Shown here: piece after piece, positions 6,649 through 14,434 of the stretch
Numbering within the stretch: the first letter of the stretch is position 1
Layout of the letters: each line of letters starts with the position of its first letter
DNA from: JABDIY01 sp963803845
GTDB taxonomy: Bacteria; Actinomycetota; Acidimicrobiia; Acidimicrobiales; SZUA-35
Direction of reading: 5' to 3'
Assembly (NCBI GenBank): GCA_963803845.1
Contig: CAWDNZ010000004.1
Location: 62,001 to 126,000 of the forward strand
Length of the DNA stretch: 64,000 nucleotides
Program-made: the position numbers and the translations under genes
Notes under the pieces: generated by a model
What the model was told of the DNA's origin: nothing
Database searches by the model: none
The model's input: only the letters and a program-made list of their open reading frames with translations

Positions 6649-9159
6649 CTACTTCTCCACCGGTGGCCGCTTGAACGGTTCGGACCATAACGTAGTGACA
6701 GCTGCGACGCCGAGAGCGATCAGCCATGCCCATGGCGAAAAGGGGGCGATGTGCAACACGGCGGCCAGGGGCGCCACGTAGACCACGGAGACTGTGACTA
6801 TGGCGACCGCGGCGGCGGCCACAGCGAACTGGGGGGTGAAATTCATCCCGGCTCGCCATAGCGACATTTCAGGTGCCCGCTCGACGGCGATCAGGAAAGG
6901 CTGACTGCACAACAACGTCACGAACCCAAGAGCGCGTGCTTGTTCCACCGGCCACCCTTGACCGAGCGCAACGAGATAAATGCCGATGATGCCGGCTGCA
7001 AGTGTTAGACCGATCAGGTACGGGCGTTTCATAGCCGCAAGGCTGAGGCCACTCGCTGCGGGCCGCGGCGGACGATGCATGACGTCGGCGTCGGCGGGAT
7101 CGGCCTGGAACACGACGGACACGATTGGATGCAGCACGAGTTCCAGGAGTACGAGGTGAGCGGGGAGGAGCAGCAGTGGCTCGCCGAGCAGCGGGATGAG
7201 GAGCGCCGCAAGCATGAGGGGCGGATGGAAGGCGATGAGATACGCGAACGCCCGGGTCAGGTTGTCGTAGATTCGCCGGCCGCTGCGGATCGCGGTAACG
7301 ATCGTGGTGAAGTTGTCGTCGAGCAGCACGATCGTTGCCGCTTCTCGGGCTGCGTCGGTGCCGCGTTCGCCCATGGCGATGCCGATGTGGGCGGATTGGA
7401 GCGCTGCGGCATCGTTGACTCCGTCTCCGGTCATTGCGACCACCTCACCTCGATGTCGCAGTGCGCCGACGAGGCGGTGTTTCTGATCCGGTCGGGTCCT
7501 GGCGAAGATATTGGTTTCGCCCACCAGCGCATCGAGTTCCTCGTCGATGGCCGCGTCAATGTCGTCACCGGTGGCGATCAGGTCACCCTGGGGGCCAGAG
7601 TGGGGCAGGCCCAGGCCTTCGGCGACCGCGTGGGCCGTGGCGGGATGATCCCCGGTGATCATGACAACTCGTACCCCGGCGGATCGACATTCTTCCAGCG
7701 CTTCGGCGACACCGCTTCGTATCGGGTCGCTGAATGCCACCAAGCCCACAAACCTCAGCGGTTTCTCGTCAGCGGATCGTTCCCCCGACGGACCGGGCGA
7801 GAGGCCTGCGGCCACGCCGATCACCCGCATCCCGTCGGCGGCCAACAACACATTCGAACGACGCGCCGCAGCGGCACTCTCGGAGGACACGAGTCGCAAG
7901 ACGGCCTCTAGCGCACCCTTGGCCGCGACCCGATGTGTCCCGTCGGGCCGCGCCCACACATGCGTGAGGTACTTTTCGACCGCATCGAACGGCCAGTCAG
8001 CAACCAGGTTCCCGCTGTGAAGTTCTTCGACATCTACCCCATTCGCACGTGCATAGTTCACGATGGCAACGTCGAGCGGATCGAACGGATCGGGTTCGCA
8101 TGCCAGCACTGCGGCTTGCAGCAACTGCTGCTTCGCCCTGGATTCCGTGCCCGGCCCGGTTGAGGTGGGGACGAGTTCGGTCAGGGCAAGCTTGCCGTCG
8201 GTCAGTGTGCCGGTCTTGTCGGTGCAGATGACGGTCGTCGAACCGAGCGTTTCCACTCCGGGCAGCCTCCGCACCAAGGCCCGGTCTTTCGATAGTTGCC
8301 ACGCCCCGAGCGCCAGATACAACGCGTACACCATGGAGAACTCTTCCGGAATTGCCGCAATCCCCAGGCTGACGCCGGCGATCACCGCGCTACCCCAACC
8401 ATTGCCGCGCAGCACCTCGGTGGCGACTACCGCGGCACAAAACAGGGCTGCCACGATTGCGAGCAGCTTCACCATCCGGCCGAGGGCCTGCTGTAGCGGC
8501 GTCGAGGACGGGCCGTCGCTGCCAACCAGCGCGCCGATCTGCCCGTACCGGGTCCTCGACCCGGTGGCAGTGACGCACACCGCTGCCCGGCCAGCCACCA
8601 CCGTGGTGCCGGCCCACACCAGACGGTCCTCACCAGCCCCCTCCGAACTCTTCGCCAGGGGAAGGGACTCACCGGTGAGAGCCGCCTCATTCACGCTCAA
8701 CTGCGTGAGGTCAACAACCTCTGCATCGGCAGGAACCACATCTCCCTCATGCAGGATCACAACGTCGCCCACCACAAGGTCCTCGGCTGACACCGTCACC
8801 GTGCCCCCATCCCGGACGGTTTCCGCAGTCCGCGCAGTCAGTGCTCGAAGGCGGTCAAGTGTCCGCCGCGCTCGCGCTTCGAGGAGCCAACCAACACCCG
8901 CAACCGGCACTAGAGCGACCAAAGCCAAGACCGCGTCGACCGTCTCGCCGATCAGCGCATACGTCAGCGACGCAATCAGCAACAATGCCACCATGGGATC
9001 CGAAAACGGACCGAGCAACCGTTTCCATCGGCCAAGACCGGTAGCCCCGGCGATCACGTTGGGCCCGTCGGCGCTCAGCCGCCGGGCCGCCTCGACCGAG
9101 GTCAGTCCACGGACGCCGCTGAACACGGCATCACCGAAAGGAACTTCAGTTGTCGACAC
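6649..9159 (-). CDS. cation-transporting P-type ATPase (P2-like)
   Basis: The 836-residue pump has all core P-type elements: actuator motif LTGES (161-165), phosphorylation site Asp314 in DKTGTLT, and hinge motif MTGDGVND near 575. Membrane segments lie near 55-95, 230-290 and in the last 200 residues. The transmembrane-4 motif is IPEEF (270-274), instead of the PEGLP of Ca2+ pumps or CPC of heavy-metal pumps. The ion is therefore unknown; Ca2+, Mg2+ or H+ are all possible. It sits in a bicistronic unit with UspA. Length and motifs are intact, unlike the degraded relative at 30625-33468. Confidence 0.9.
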   Translation of the reverse strand: MSTTEVPFGDAVFSGVRGLTSVEAARRLSADGPNVIAGATGLGRWKRLLGPFSDPMVALLLIASLTYALIGETVDAVLALVALVPVAGVGWLLEARARRTLDRLRALTARTAETVRDGGTVTVSAEDLVVGDVVILHEGDVVPADAEVVDLTQLSVNEAALTGESLPLAKSSEGAGEDRLVWAGTTVVAGRAAVCVTATGSRTRYGQIGALVGSDGPSSTPLQQALGRMVKLLAIVAALFCAAVVATEVLRGNGWGSAVIAGVSLGIAAIPEEFSMVYALYLALGAWQLSKDRALVRRLPGVETLGSTTVICTDKTGTLTDGKLALTELVPTSTGPGTESRAKQQLLQAAVLACEPDPFDPLDVAIVNYARANGVDVEELHSGNLVADWPFDAVEKYLTHVWARPDGTHRVAAKGALEAVLRLVSSESAAAARRSNVLLAADGMRVIGVAAGLSPGPSGERSADEKPLRFVGLVAFSDPIRSGVAEALEECRSAGVRVVMITGDHPATAHAVAEGLGLPHSGPQGDLIATGDDIDAAIDEELDALVGETNIFARTRPDQKHRLVGALRHRGEVVAMTGDGVNDAAALQSAHIGIAMGERGTDAAREAATIVLLDDNFTTIVTAIRSGRRIYDNLTRAFAYLIAFHPPLMLAALLIPLLGEPLLLLPAHLVLLELVLHPIVSVVFQADPADADVMHRPPRPAASGLSLAAMKRPYLIGLTLAAGIIGIYLVALGQGWPVEQARALGFVTLLCSQPFLIAVERAPEMSLWRAGMNFTPQFAVAAAAVAIVTVSVVYVAPLAAVLHIAPFSPWAWLIALGVAAVTTLWSEPFKRPPVEK

Positions 9160-9465
9160 CGTTACTCCCCGATCCTTCGCCGACGCCGCACGAAGACCTC
9201 CCGGAGGCGGGGCTGGCTTGCGGCCAGATGGTGCAGCCCATGCCCCCTATTCCTCCGCCCGAAAGTAGCCGACCACCACTTTGCGCTCTTGACCGGTGCA
9301 GAACAACCGCTGCAGCGGTGAACGCAGCAACAGCACTGCGACCCTATTTGCATTGCCCATGGTCCCAGCGTCACTTGAATCCCAGACCGTCGGTAGAGCC
9401 CTTCGACCCGCTCCCGGGTTGCCGCTCTACGCGCAGGCAACCTGGCCACCCGTATCGAGTTGCGT
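9160..9465. other. intergenic region without recognised gene
   Basis: This stretch between the ATPase start and the ABC permease stop contains short open frames on both strands, but none shows a recognisable domain, a good ribosome binding site or actinobacterial codon bias. It presumably holds the promoter of the ATPase/UspA operon. No clear hairpin or repeat was found. Confidence 0.5.
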
Positions 9466-10209
9466 TCAGACTTGAGGTGTCAGCGGTCTTCGCACCAGAG
9501 TGGCAGCCGCTGCCGCGGCGATGATGGCAGTGAGGGAAAGAAGCACTGCTCCGCCCGCGAAGGCCGACAGGAGGTCGGCTTCTCCGCCTGCTTGAGCCAG
9601 TGCGTGGGCGGCCTGACCCGGCAAATACTTCCCGGTTTCGCCCAGGAGGGAGGCACCGAGGTTCTCGATCGCTAGCACCCACACGATCGCTGTTACAACC
9701 GCCGCCACCTGCTGGCGAATGATGCTGCCAATGCTCACGCCGACGACTGCCCACATGGTCGACGCCGCAACTAGTCCAACCAGGGGCCAGCGATCAGAGT
9801 CGGCGAAGCTCAAATCTCCGCCCTTGCCCGAGGAAACGGCCAACGCGGCCACCACCCCGATAACCGCAGCCGTAGCGGTGATCATCGCAGCGTATGCCGC
9901 AGCCACCGCAGCCTTGACGGCAAACCACCAGGACCGACGCTTCACCGCCACGAAGGTCCAGGTGATCGTGCCAAACCGAAATTCGTCCGTCGCGGAGCGG
10001 ACCCCCACCAACAGCGCGAAGAGCGAAATGTTCACCGAAGTCATTAGGAAGAGTGGCTGTTCGTGGATCGGCCCGGTCAGGTCGGTTGCGGCTGCGCTGG
10101 ACGCCATCGAAAACGATCCGACAGCGATGACGACAATGGTGGCCAGCCACAGCGCCCAAATTGTGCGGGTTGTGCGTATCTTGCGGTGTTCGGCTGTCAG
10201 GAGTTTCAC
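9466..10209 (-). CDS. ABC-2 type transporter permease
   Basis: The 247-residue membrane protein has about six hydrophobic segments, starting after MKLLTAEHRKIRTTRTIWALW, a charged N-terminal amphipathic stretch typical of ABC-2 permeases. A segment TDEFRFGTITWTFVAVKRRS is the characteristic cytoplasmic loop before the second helix pair. It overlaps the stop of the ATPase gene by four bases (ATGA), so the two form one exporter. The three-gene unit also includes a lipoprotein. The exported substrate is unknown; drug, lipid or antibiotic export are common for the family. Confidence 0.88.
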   Translation of the reverse strand: MKLLTAEHRKIRTTRTIWALWLATIVVIAVGSFSMASSAAATDLTGPIHEQPLFLMTSVNISLFALLVGVRSATDEFRFGTITWTFVAVKRRSWWFAVKAAVAAAYAAMITATAAVIGVVAALAVSSGKGGDLSFADSDRWPLVGLVAASTMWAVVGVSIGSIIRQQVAAVVTAIVWVLAIENLGASLLGETGKYLPGQAAHALAQAGGEADLLSAFAGGAVLLSLTAIIAAAAAATLVRRPLTPQV

Positions 10210-11159
10210 TGGGCCTCCTCGGTGAGCGAGAAAAACATCTCCTCGAGTGTGGGAGTTGAAGTGGAAAGGTGGGTCAACGGGATGGCCGCCGCGGCGGCGA
10301 TCTGTCCAATCTCGGCTGCACCGATTCCGCAGATCTTCAGCCTGTGTTCCGCAGCCGAGATGATGGAGGCGCCGGACTCGATCAGGAGCATCCTGAGGCG
10401 ATCAACTTCCATGCTGGCAACCTCAACCACATGATCCTTCTCCAGGTCCGCCACCGGCAGTTGGGCCACTACCGCCCCTCGACTGATGACCACCAGATCA
10501 TCGGCAACCTGCGCCACCTCGGCCAGGGCGTGGCTTGACACGAATACCGTTCCCCCCTGGGCCGCAAACTCTCGCAGGGTGTTCCGAAGCCAACGCACCC
10601 CGGCCGGGTCCAGGCCGTTCGACGGCTCGTCCAGAATAAGCAGACTTGGCTCGCCGAGCATCGCGGCGGCCAGTCCCAAACGTCGCTTCATTCCCAGCGA
10701 GAATCCACCGACCAGCCGGTCGGCGTCGGCGGCCAGATCCACAAGGGAAAGCGCATCGTCAACCCTCTTCTTGGCAACACCAAGAAGGTCCGCATGGGCG
10801 AGAAGGTGATTCCTGGCCGAACGCTTCGGGTGAAAGCCCGAGCCATCGAGCAGAGCACCCACATGTGATCCCGGTTCGTCCAGATCCGCGAATCTTTGTC
10901 CGAGCACCAGCGCCTCGCCGGCGTCGGCGCGGTCGAGGCCCAGAATTATCCGAAGGGCTGTTGTTTTCCCTGCGCCATTGGGTCCCAGGAAACCGGTGAC
11001 CTTCCCCGAGCGGACACCAAATGTGGCGCCATCGAGTGCGATCTTGTTCCCGAATGATCGACGGATGTCGTCTACCACGATCGCGTAATCACGCGGATCA
11101 TGTTTGGTGCTTGGCCCCATCGCCACCGGAGAGGAGCGCTCCAAGAGTTTGGTCATCAC
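10206..11159 (-). CDS. ABC transporter ATP-binding protein
   Basis: The 317-residue ATPase carries Walker A GPNGAGKTT, a signature FSLGMKRRLGLA, Walker B LLILDEPSNGLDP and the H-loop SSHALAEV. It is of the DrrA/CcmA type that pairs with ABC-2 permeases. The C-terminal 80 residues form the accessory domain often seen in these proteins. The start overlaps the lipoprotein gene stop (ATGA at 11156-11159) and the end overlaps the permease start. ATG 11159 or the next Met (11156) are both possible starts. Confidence 0.92.
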   Translation of the reverse strand: MMTKLLERSSPVAMGPSTKHDPRDYAIVVDDIRRSFGNKIALDGATFGVRSGKVTGFLGPNGAGKTTALRIILGLDRADAGEALVLGQRFADLDEPGSHVGALLDGSGFHPKRSARNHLLAHADLLGVAKKRVDDALSLVDLAADADRLVGGFSLGMKRRLGLAAAMLGEPSLLILDEPSNGLDPAGVRWLRNTLREFAAQGGTVFVSSHALAEVAQVADDLVVISRGAVVAQLPVADLEKDHVVEVASMEVDRLRMLLIESGASIISAAEHRLKICGIGAAEIGQIAAAAAIPLTHLSTSTPTLEEMFFSLTEEAQ

Positions 11160-11857
11160 TGCACCAGATCTCGCATCGGTCCACGACCTGATTTTCCGGC
11201 TTCCGCGGTCTCGCCGATTGGTGGTGCGCCTTCTTCTGCCGGTTCCGCCGGTTGGGGTGAGTCTGACAGCGGTAGGCCGGCGGCGATGCCGTCAAAGAAT
11301 GGCAGGAGTGGCTCCAGAAGATTGGGCTCGATCCACATCTCATCAGGCGAGATGCACCCCTGAGGCCCGGGGGTTGCGGTGGTCAGGGTCATGAGTTCGG
11401 TGCCCGCAACCGTCAAGTACTGGAGGAGTTCTATGTTCTCGCCACTCTCCGGATCCGACAGCCGGTGGGTTGTCCGAAGCCCATCGAACCCGGCAACAAC
11501 AACGCTCTCTCGTTCTCCCTTGCTGATGTCCAGTTCACCGCAGTCGAAGCGGGCAGCCAAATCGTTGGCCCGTTCCCCTGCAAGCTGCTCGAGGTTTGCA
11601 TCACCGGAAGCAGGGTCAAGTCGGGTGCTGCCGATCACCAGCCTTGCTACCGGCTTGTCATTTTGTTCCAAACAGATCGATGCGACGAGGGCTCCCTCGC
11701 AGCCGTACGCGGTCCAAGATTCATAGGCGGCAAGCTGGCCCTCATCCGACCAGTCGATGGTGACCGGATCCAGAACGGTCTCGCTGGATGAAATTGCACA
11801 GCCGGCGATTACCGCTCCAACGAGAATGGCCAAACCGGGCTTCGTAGCCGAAAACAT
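11156..11857 (-). CDS. lipoprotein in ABC exporter operon
   Basis: The 233-residue product starts with a lipoprotein signal: MFSATKPGLAILVGAVIAGC, with Cys20 as the lipidation site. The mature region has four or more further cysteines (for example YGCEGA, ASICLE, DCGEL, PQGC), which could form disulfides outside the membrane. No enzyme domain was recognised. It is the first gene of the exporter unit and its stop overlaps the ATPase start, so it is likely an extracytoplasmic partner of the transporter; that role is inference from context. Confidence 0.75.
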   Translation of the reverse strand: MFSATKPGLAILVGAVIAGCAISSSETVLDPVTIDWSDEGQLAAYESWTAYGCEGALVASICLEQNDKPVARLVIGSTRLDPASGDANLEQLAGERANDLAARFDCGELDISKGERESVVVAGFDGLRTTHRLSDPESGENIELLQYLTVAGTELMTLTTATPGPQGCISPDEMWIEPNLLEPLLPFFDGIAAGLPLSDSPQPAEPAEEGAPPIGETAEAGKSGRGPMRDLVQ

Positions 11858-11971
11858 GATTCAAAGTGCGCTCCGGCGCTTGCACGTCCCTGGCACGGCG
11901 CTTGCATGAGGGCCCGGAATTGTGGAAAGGCCACTCGCTACAGGCGCTGAGGGCGGGCTACCGTTCGGGGC

Positions 11972-12430
11972 GTGACACCAGATATCAGCGTTTCCCGCAC
12001 GATCGCCGCCTCCCCCGAGGTTGTGTTCGATGCCCTGACCGACATCTCTCGTATGGGTGAATGGTCACCAGAGAACTATCTCTGCGAATGGAACGACGGG
12101 TTCAACGAGCCGGCCGTTGGGGCCATGTACACCGGTCATAATCGCAACGGCGATCACGAGTGGAAGACGGAATCGAGGATTACCGAATTGGTGCCGAACC
12201 GACGGTTCTACTTCGATTGCATCGTGAGGGGCTTCGTCTTTTCGAAATGGGGCTACGACATCGAACCGACCGACGACGGCTGCATAGTGACCGAGCATTC
12301 GCAGGATCTTCGCCCGGAGTCTTCGTTGGAGCGAAGCACGCAGATCTCCGGCGTCGCCGACCGGGCAACGCACAACCGAGCCGGAATAGAAGCCACGCTC
12401 GAACGCCTGGCCAACGCCCTCGAGAACTAA
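11972..12430 (+). CDS. SRPBCC (START/Bet v1-like) family protein
   Basis: The 152-residue protein starts at GTG 11972. The opening ISVSRTIAASPEVVFDALTD and the following MGEWSPEN are typical of polyketide-cyclase/SRPBCC proteins, which form a deep hydrophobic ligand pocket. The remaining strands (GAMYTGHNR, TESRITELVPNRRFYFDC, GYDIEPTDDGCIVTEHS) fit the antiparallel sheet, and the last 30 residues the long C-terminal helix. Ligand and role are unknown. It is transcribed alone, divergent from the ABC operon. Confidence 0.85.
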   Translation: MTPDISVSRTIAASPEVVFDALTDISRMGEWSPENYLCEWNDGFNEPAVGAMYTGHNRNGDHEWKTESRITELVPNRRFYFDCIVRGFVFSKWGYDIEPTDDGCIVTEHSQDLRPESSLERSTQISGVADRATHNRAGIEATLERLANALEN

Positions 12431-12517
12431 TCCGAGAGATAATATACGGACATTGAATGGGCGAGACCAGAACTTCGGCAACCTCGCGTGGGCGACCCGA
12501 ATTCCCAGTTCAGAACT

Positions 12518-14166
12518 CTGTCATACCCCCCAATTAGGGTGGAACTATGGTTCAGCTCTCCTCCTCAGCCCCGGTCATGCTCCGGGCACACGCTGACCAA
12601 CTGGCTGCCATCTCGCTCGGTTCGCTCGATGAATCCAGCGTGATCGATCTGGTCCGTGCCAACGAGCGGGCCATCAGAGTCCTCGAAGGTGTCGGTTCAG
12701 GTGCGGCCAACCGGCTGGCAGAGTTGGGTGGGCTCAGCGCCGAAGACGTCTTCTCCACCGCCGGTAGACACTCCACCGCCCAGGCCCGGCGGATCTCTCG
12801 GCGCGCTTCGTTGGCCCAACCGATGCCTCACGTTGCGGCTCAATTCATGGGTGGCGCCATCACCACGGCCAATGTCGACGCCATCGCATCGGCCCGCCAC
12901 CGTCTACGCCACAAACCCGAATGGGTGTCAAACCTCGACAGCCGAGACAGCTCCATCGCTATCAAGGCAACCCGCATGAACCCGAAACGGTTCAGCACCT
13001 GGCTCCGGGAGCTGACCGAAAGAATCTCCGACGACGGCGAAACCGAACAACGCTCCGAAGAAGACCGAAACTCGTTCCGCTCATGGACCAGTGCCGAGGG
13101 CCGCTGGCAGGCACGCCTGGACCTCGATGCCATCGCCGGTGAAAAGGTCCAGAACGCAATCGACGCCGAAGCCCGATCGTTAGCCAAACAACTCTCCGAG
13201 GCCGGCACAACGGTGCACCACGGCGAACACCTCAACAGCTCCGCGCTGGTCTCGGTCATCGATTCGGGCAACGGCGCCAAGGGCCGCCCCTCAATCCACG
13301 TAGTTGTTGATCGCGAGACCCTGCAACACGGGGTGTGGGACGGATCCCTCAAGCGAACCGGCGCAGGGAACGATCTTCCCCTCTCACAGATCCGCCGCAT
13401 GCTGTGCGATTCCTTCATCACCCACACCGTCCTCGGTCCTTCCGGCCGGGCGCTCGCCGTGGGTCGCTCCCAGCGCACGGCTACCGACGCCCAGCGAGCC
13501 GCACTCCGGGTGATGTACCCCACCTGCGCTCTCTGTGATGTGAGGTTCGATCACTGCGAAATCCACCACATCATCGAGTGGGACCACGACGGTCTCACCG
13601 ATCTCAACAATCTCCTCCCGCTCTGTTGCGTTCATCACGAGCGTGTCCACAAAGGCTGGCGCATCGAACTGAATGAAGATCGGGTCCTCCGGTCCTACCG
13701 ACCAGACGGTCGCCTATGCAAGACCACTCCCCTCCCCTCCGCAGCCACAGCATGGGCACGCACCACCCATCGGCACCAGAAAGAGAAACGGCACCGCCAT
13801 GAACGAACTCGGTCCACAACTGCATAGCGACGATCGGCCCCATCGGGTCGTTTCGCCCTGGCCTGGCACAGCCATCCAGCCCGCCGCCCGGGGATACCAG
13901 CCCCTCGACACCCACAACGCTCTCTCGGGGAGAGACCTTCGCTACGTACTCACCAGTTACATCGAGCAGGGGTATCGCACGGTCAGGGAGCTGGCCCACC
14001 AGCTGGCCGCCGACGGCTACACCGTGTGGGGGCGAGCTTCCAAAGTGATCTCCGATGCGCTTCGGTGGGAAGTCCGCAACGGTCGGGTGGTGAGGATGAA
14101 GCGCGGCGTCTACCGCGTTGGCAAGATTCCTCGGAGCACCCGCCACCGTATTCTCACCAGGGTTCG
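12518..14166 (+). repeat. DUF222-HNH cassette, copy 1 (1,649 bp)
   Basis: From CTGTCA at 12518 to CAGGGTTCG at 14166 this block matches 27002-28650 across its whole length. Both copies are 1,649 bp with the ATG of the first gene at the same offset (29 bases), so the copies differ by substitutions and not by net indels. Flanking sequences are unrelated. Each copy holds the DUF222-HNH gene and the start of a second gene. Direct orientation, about 14.5 kb apart. Confidence 0.85.
12547..13827 (+). CDS. DUF222 / HNH endonuclease (13E12 repeat family), copy 1
   Basis: The 426-residue protein has a DUF222 N-terminal region (about 10-300) and a C-terminal HNH nuclease domain (about 318-375). The HNH part has a CxxC (CALC), then EIHHIIEWDHDGLTDLNNL and VHHERVHKG, giving the His/Asn/His metal site and zinc cysteines. 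The family is abundant in actinobacteria and includes the REP13E12 repeats of mycobacteria. These behave as repeated, possibly mobile genes; their biological function is not established. The C-terminal tail is basic (HRHQKEKRHRHERTRS). It overlaps the next gene. It is about 90 percent similar, by eye, to copy 2 at 27031. Confidence 0.9.
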   Translation: MVQLSSSAPVMLRAHADQLAAISLGSLDESSVIDLVRANERAIRVLEGVGSGAANRLAELGGLSAEDVFSTAGRHSTAQARRISRRASLAQPMPHVAAQFMGGAITTANVDAIASARHRLRHKPEWVSNLDSRDSSIAIKATRMNPKRFSTWLRELTERISDDGETEQRSEEDRNSFRSWTSAEGRWQARLDLDAIAGEKVQNAIDAEARSLAKQLSEAGTTVHHGEHLNSSALVSVIDSGNGAKGRPSIHVVVDRETLQHGVWDGSLKRTGAGNDLPLSQIRRMLCDSFITHTVLGPSGRALAVGRSQRTATDAQRAALRVMYPTCALCDVRFDHCEIHHIIEWDHDGLTDLNNLLPLCCVHHERVHKGWRIELNEDRVLRSYRPDGRLCKTTPLPSAATAWARTTHRHQKEKRHRHERTRSTTA

Positions 14167-14338
14167 CCATCTTTTTTTGCCCCGCACGTTGTCGCTAGCA
14201 GACGGGACACAAGTGCAACCCGAGCACGTACACCTCACCGCTCAGCCGACCGATACTGGCGGGAATGGACCAAATCCGGGTCGGCAAGATCACCCGCGTC
14301 CTTTCGATGGGCCCATCCGGGTGCCGCCACTCCAATAA
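13799..14338 (+). CDS. AbiEi-like winged-helix protein downstream of DUF222-HNH, copy 1
   Basis: A 179-residue frame starts at ATG 13799, inside the end of the HNH gene. Residues 40-120 (DLRYVLTSYIEQGYRTVREL, then GRASKVISDALRWEVRNGRV, then MKRGVYRVGKIPRS) form a winged helix resembling the N-terminal domain of AbiEi-type antitoxins. The part after 14166 lies outside the shared cassette and is Pro/Arg-rich with no recognisable fold, so the native C-terminus may have been lost. A toxin partner is not present, and a toxin-antitoxin role is not supported. The conserved part is probably a DNA-binding module. Confidence 0.65.
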   Translation: MNELGPQLHSDDRPHRVVSPWPGTAIQPAARGYQPLDTHNALSGRDLRYVLTSYIEQGYRTVRELAHQLAADGYTVWGRASKVISDALRWEVRNGRVVRMKRGVYRVGKIPRSTRHRILTRVRHLFLPRTLSLADGTQVQPEHVHLTAQPTDTGGNGPNPGRQDHPRPFDGPIRVPPLQ

Positions 14339-14379
14339 ACGCATGAGTGCCACCTCCGCAACTACAGCAAGGCCCACGC

Positions 14380-14414
14380 GAACGGAGGACCGACAGTTCG
14401 TCGGTCCCCCGTTC
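14380..14414. terminator. strong hairpin between convergent genes
   Basis: Arms GAACGGAGGACCGAC (14380-14394) and GTCGGTCCCCCGTTC (14400-14414) pair over 15 positions with one mismatch around the loop AGTTC. On the plus strand GGTTTTC follows. The hairpin lies between the end of the AbiEi-like gene (14338) and the katG stop (14435) and can serve both. Confidence 0.75.
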
Positions 14415-14434
14415 GGTTTTCAACTCACTTCAGA

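Noticed and set aside
8063..9268. 401-codon plus-strand frame opposite the ATPase
   Set aside because: Antisense shadow, Ser/Thr/Arg-rich and without domains.
9162..9449. 95-codon minus-strand frame between the ATPase and ABC permease
   Set aside because: Composition is Arg/Cys-rich with no domain, no ribosome binding site and no codon bias; typical of a chance frame in GC-rich DNA.
13799..14338. Complete AbiE toxin-antitoxin system
   Set aside because: Only the winged-helix part resembles AbiEi; no nucleotidyltransferase toxin is encoded nearby in either copy.
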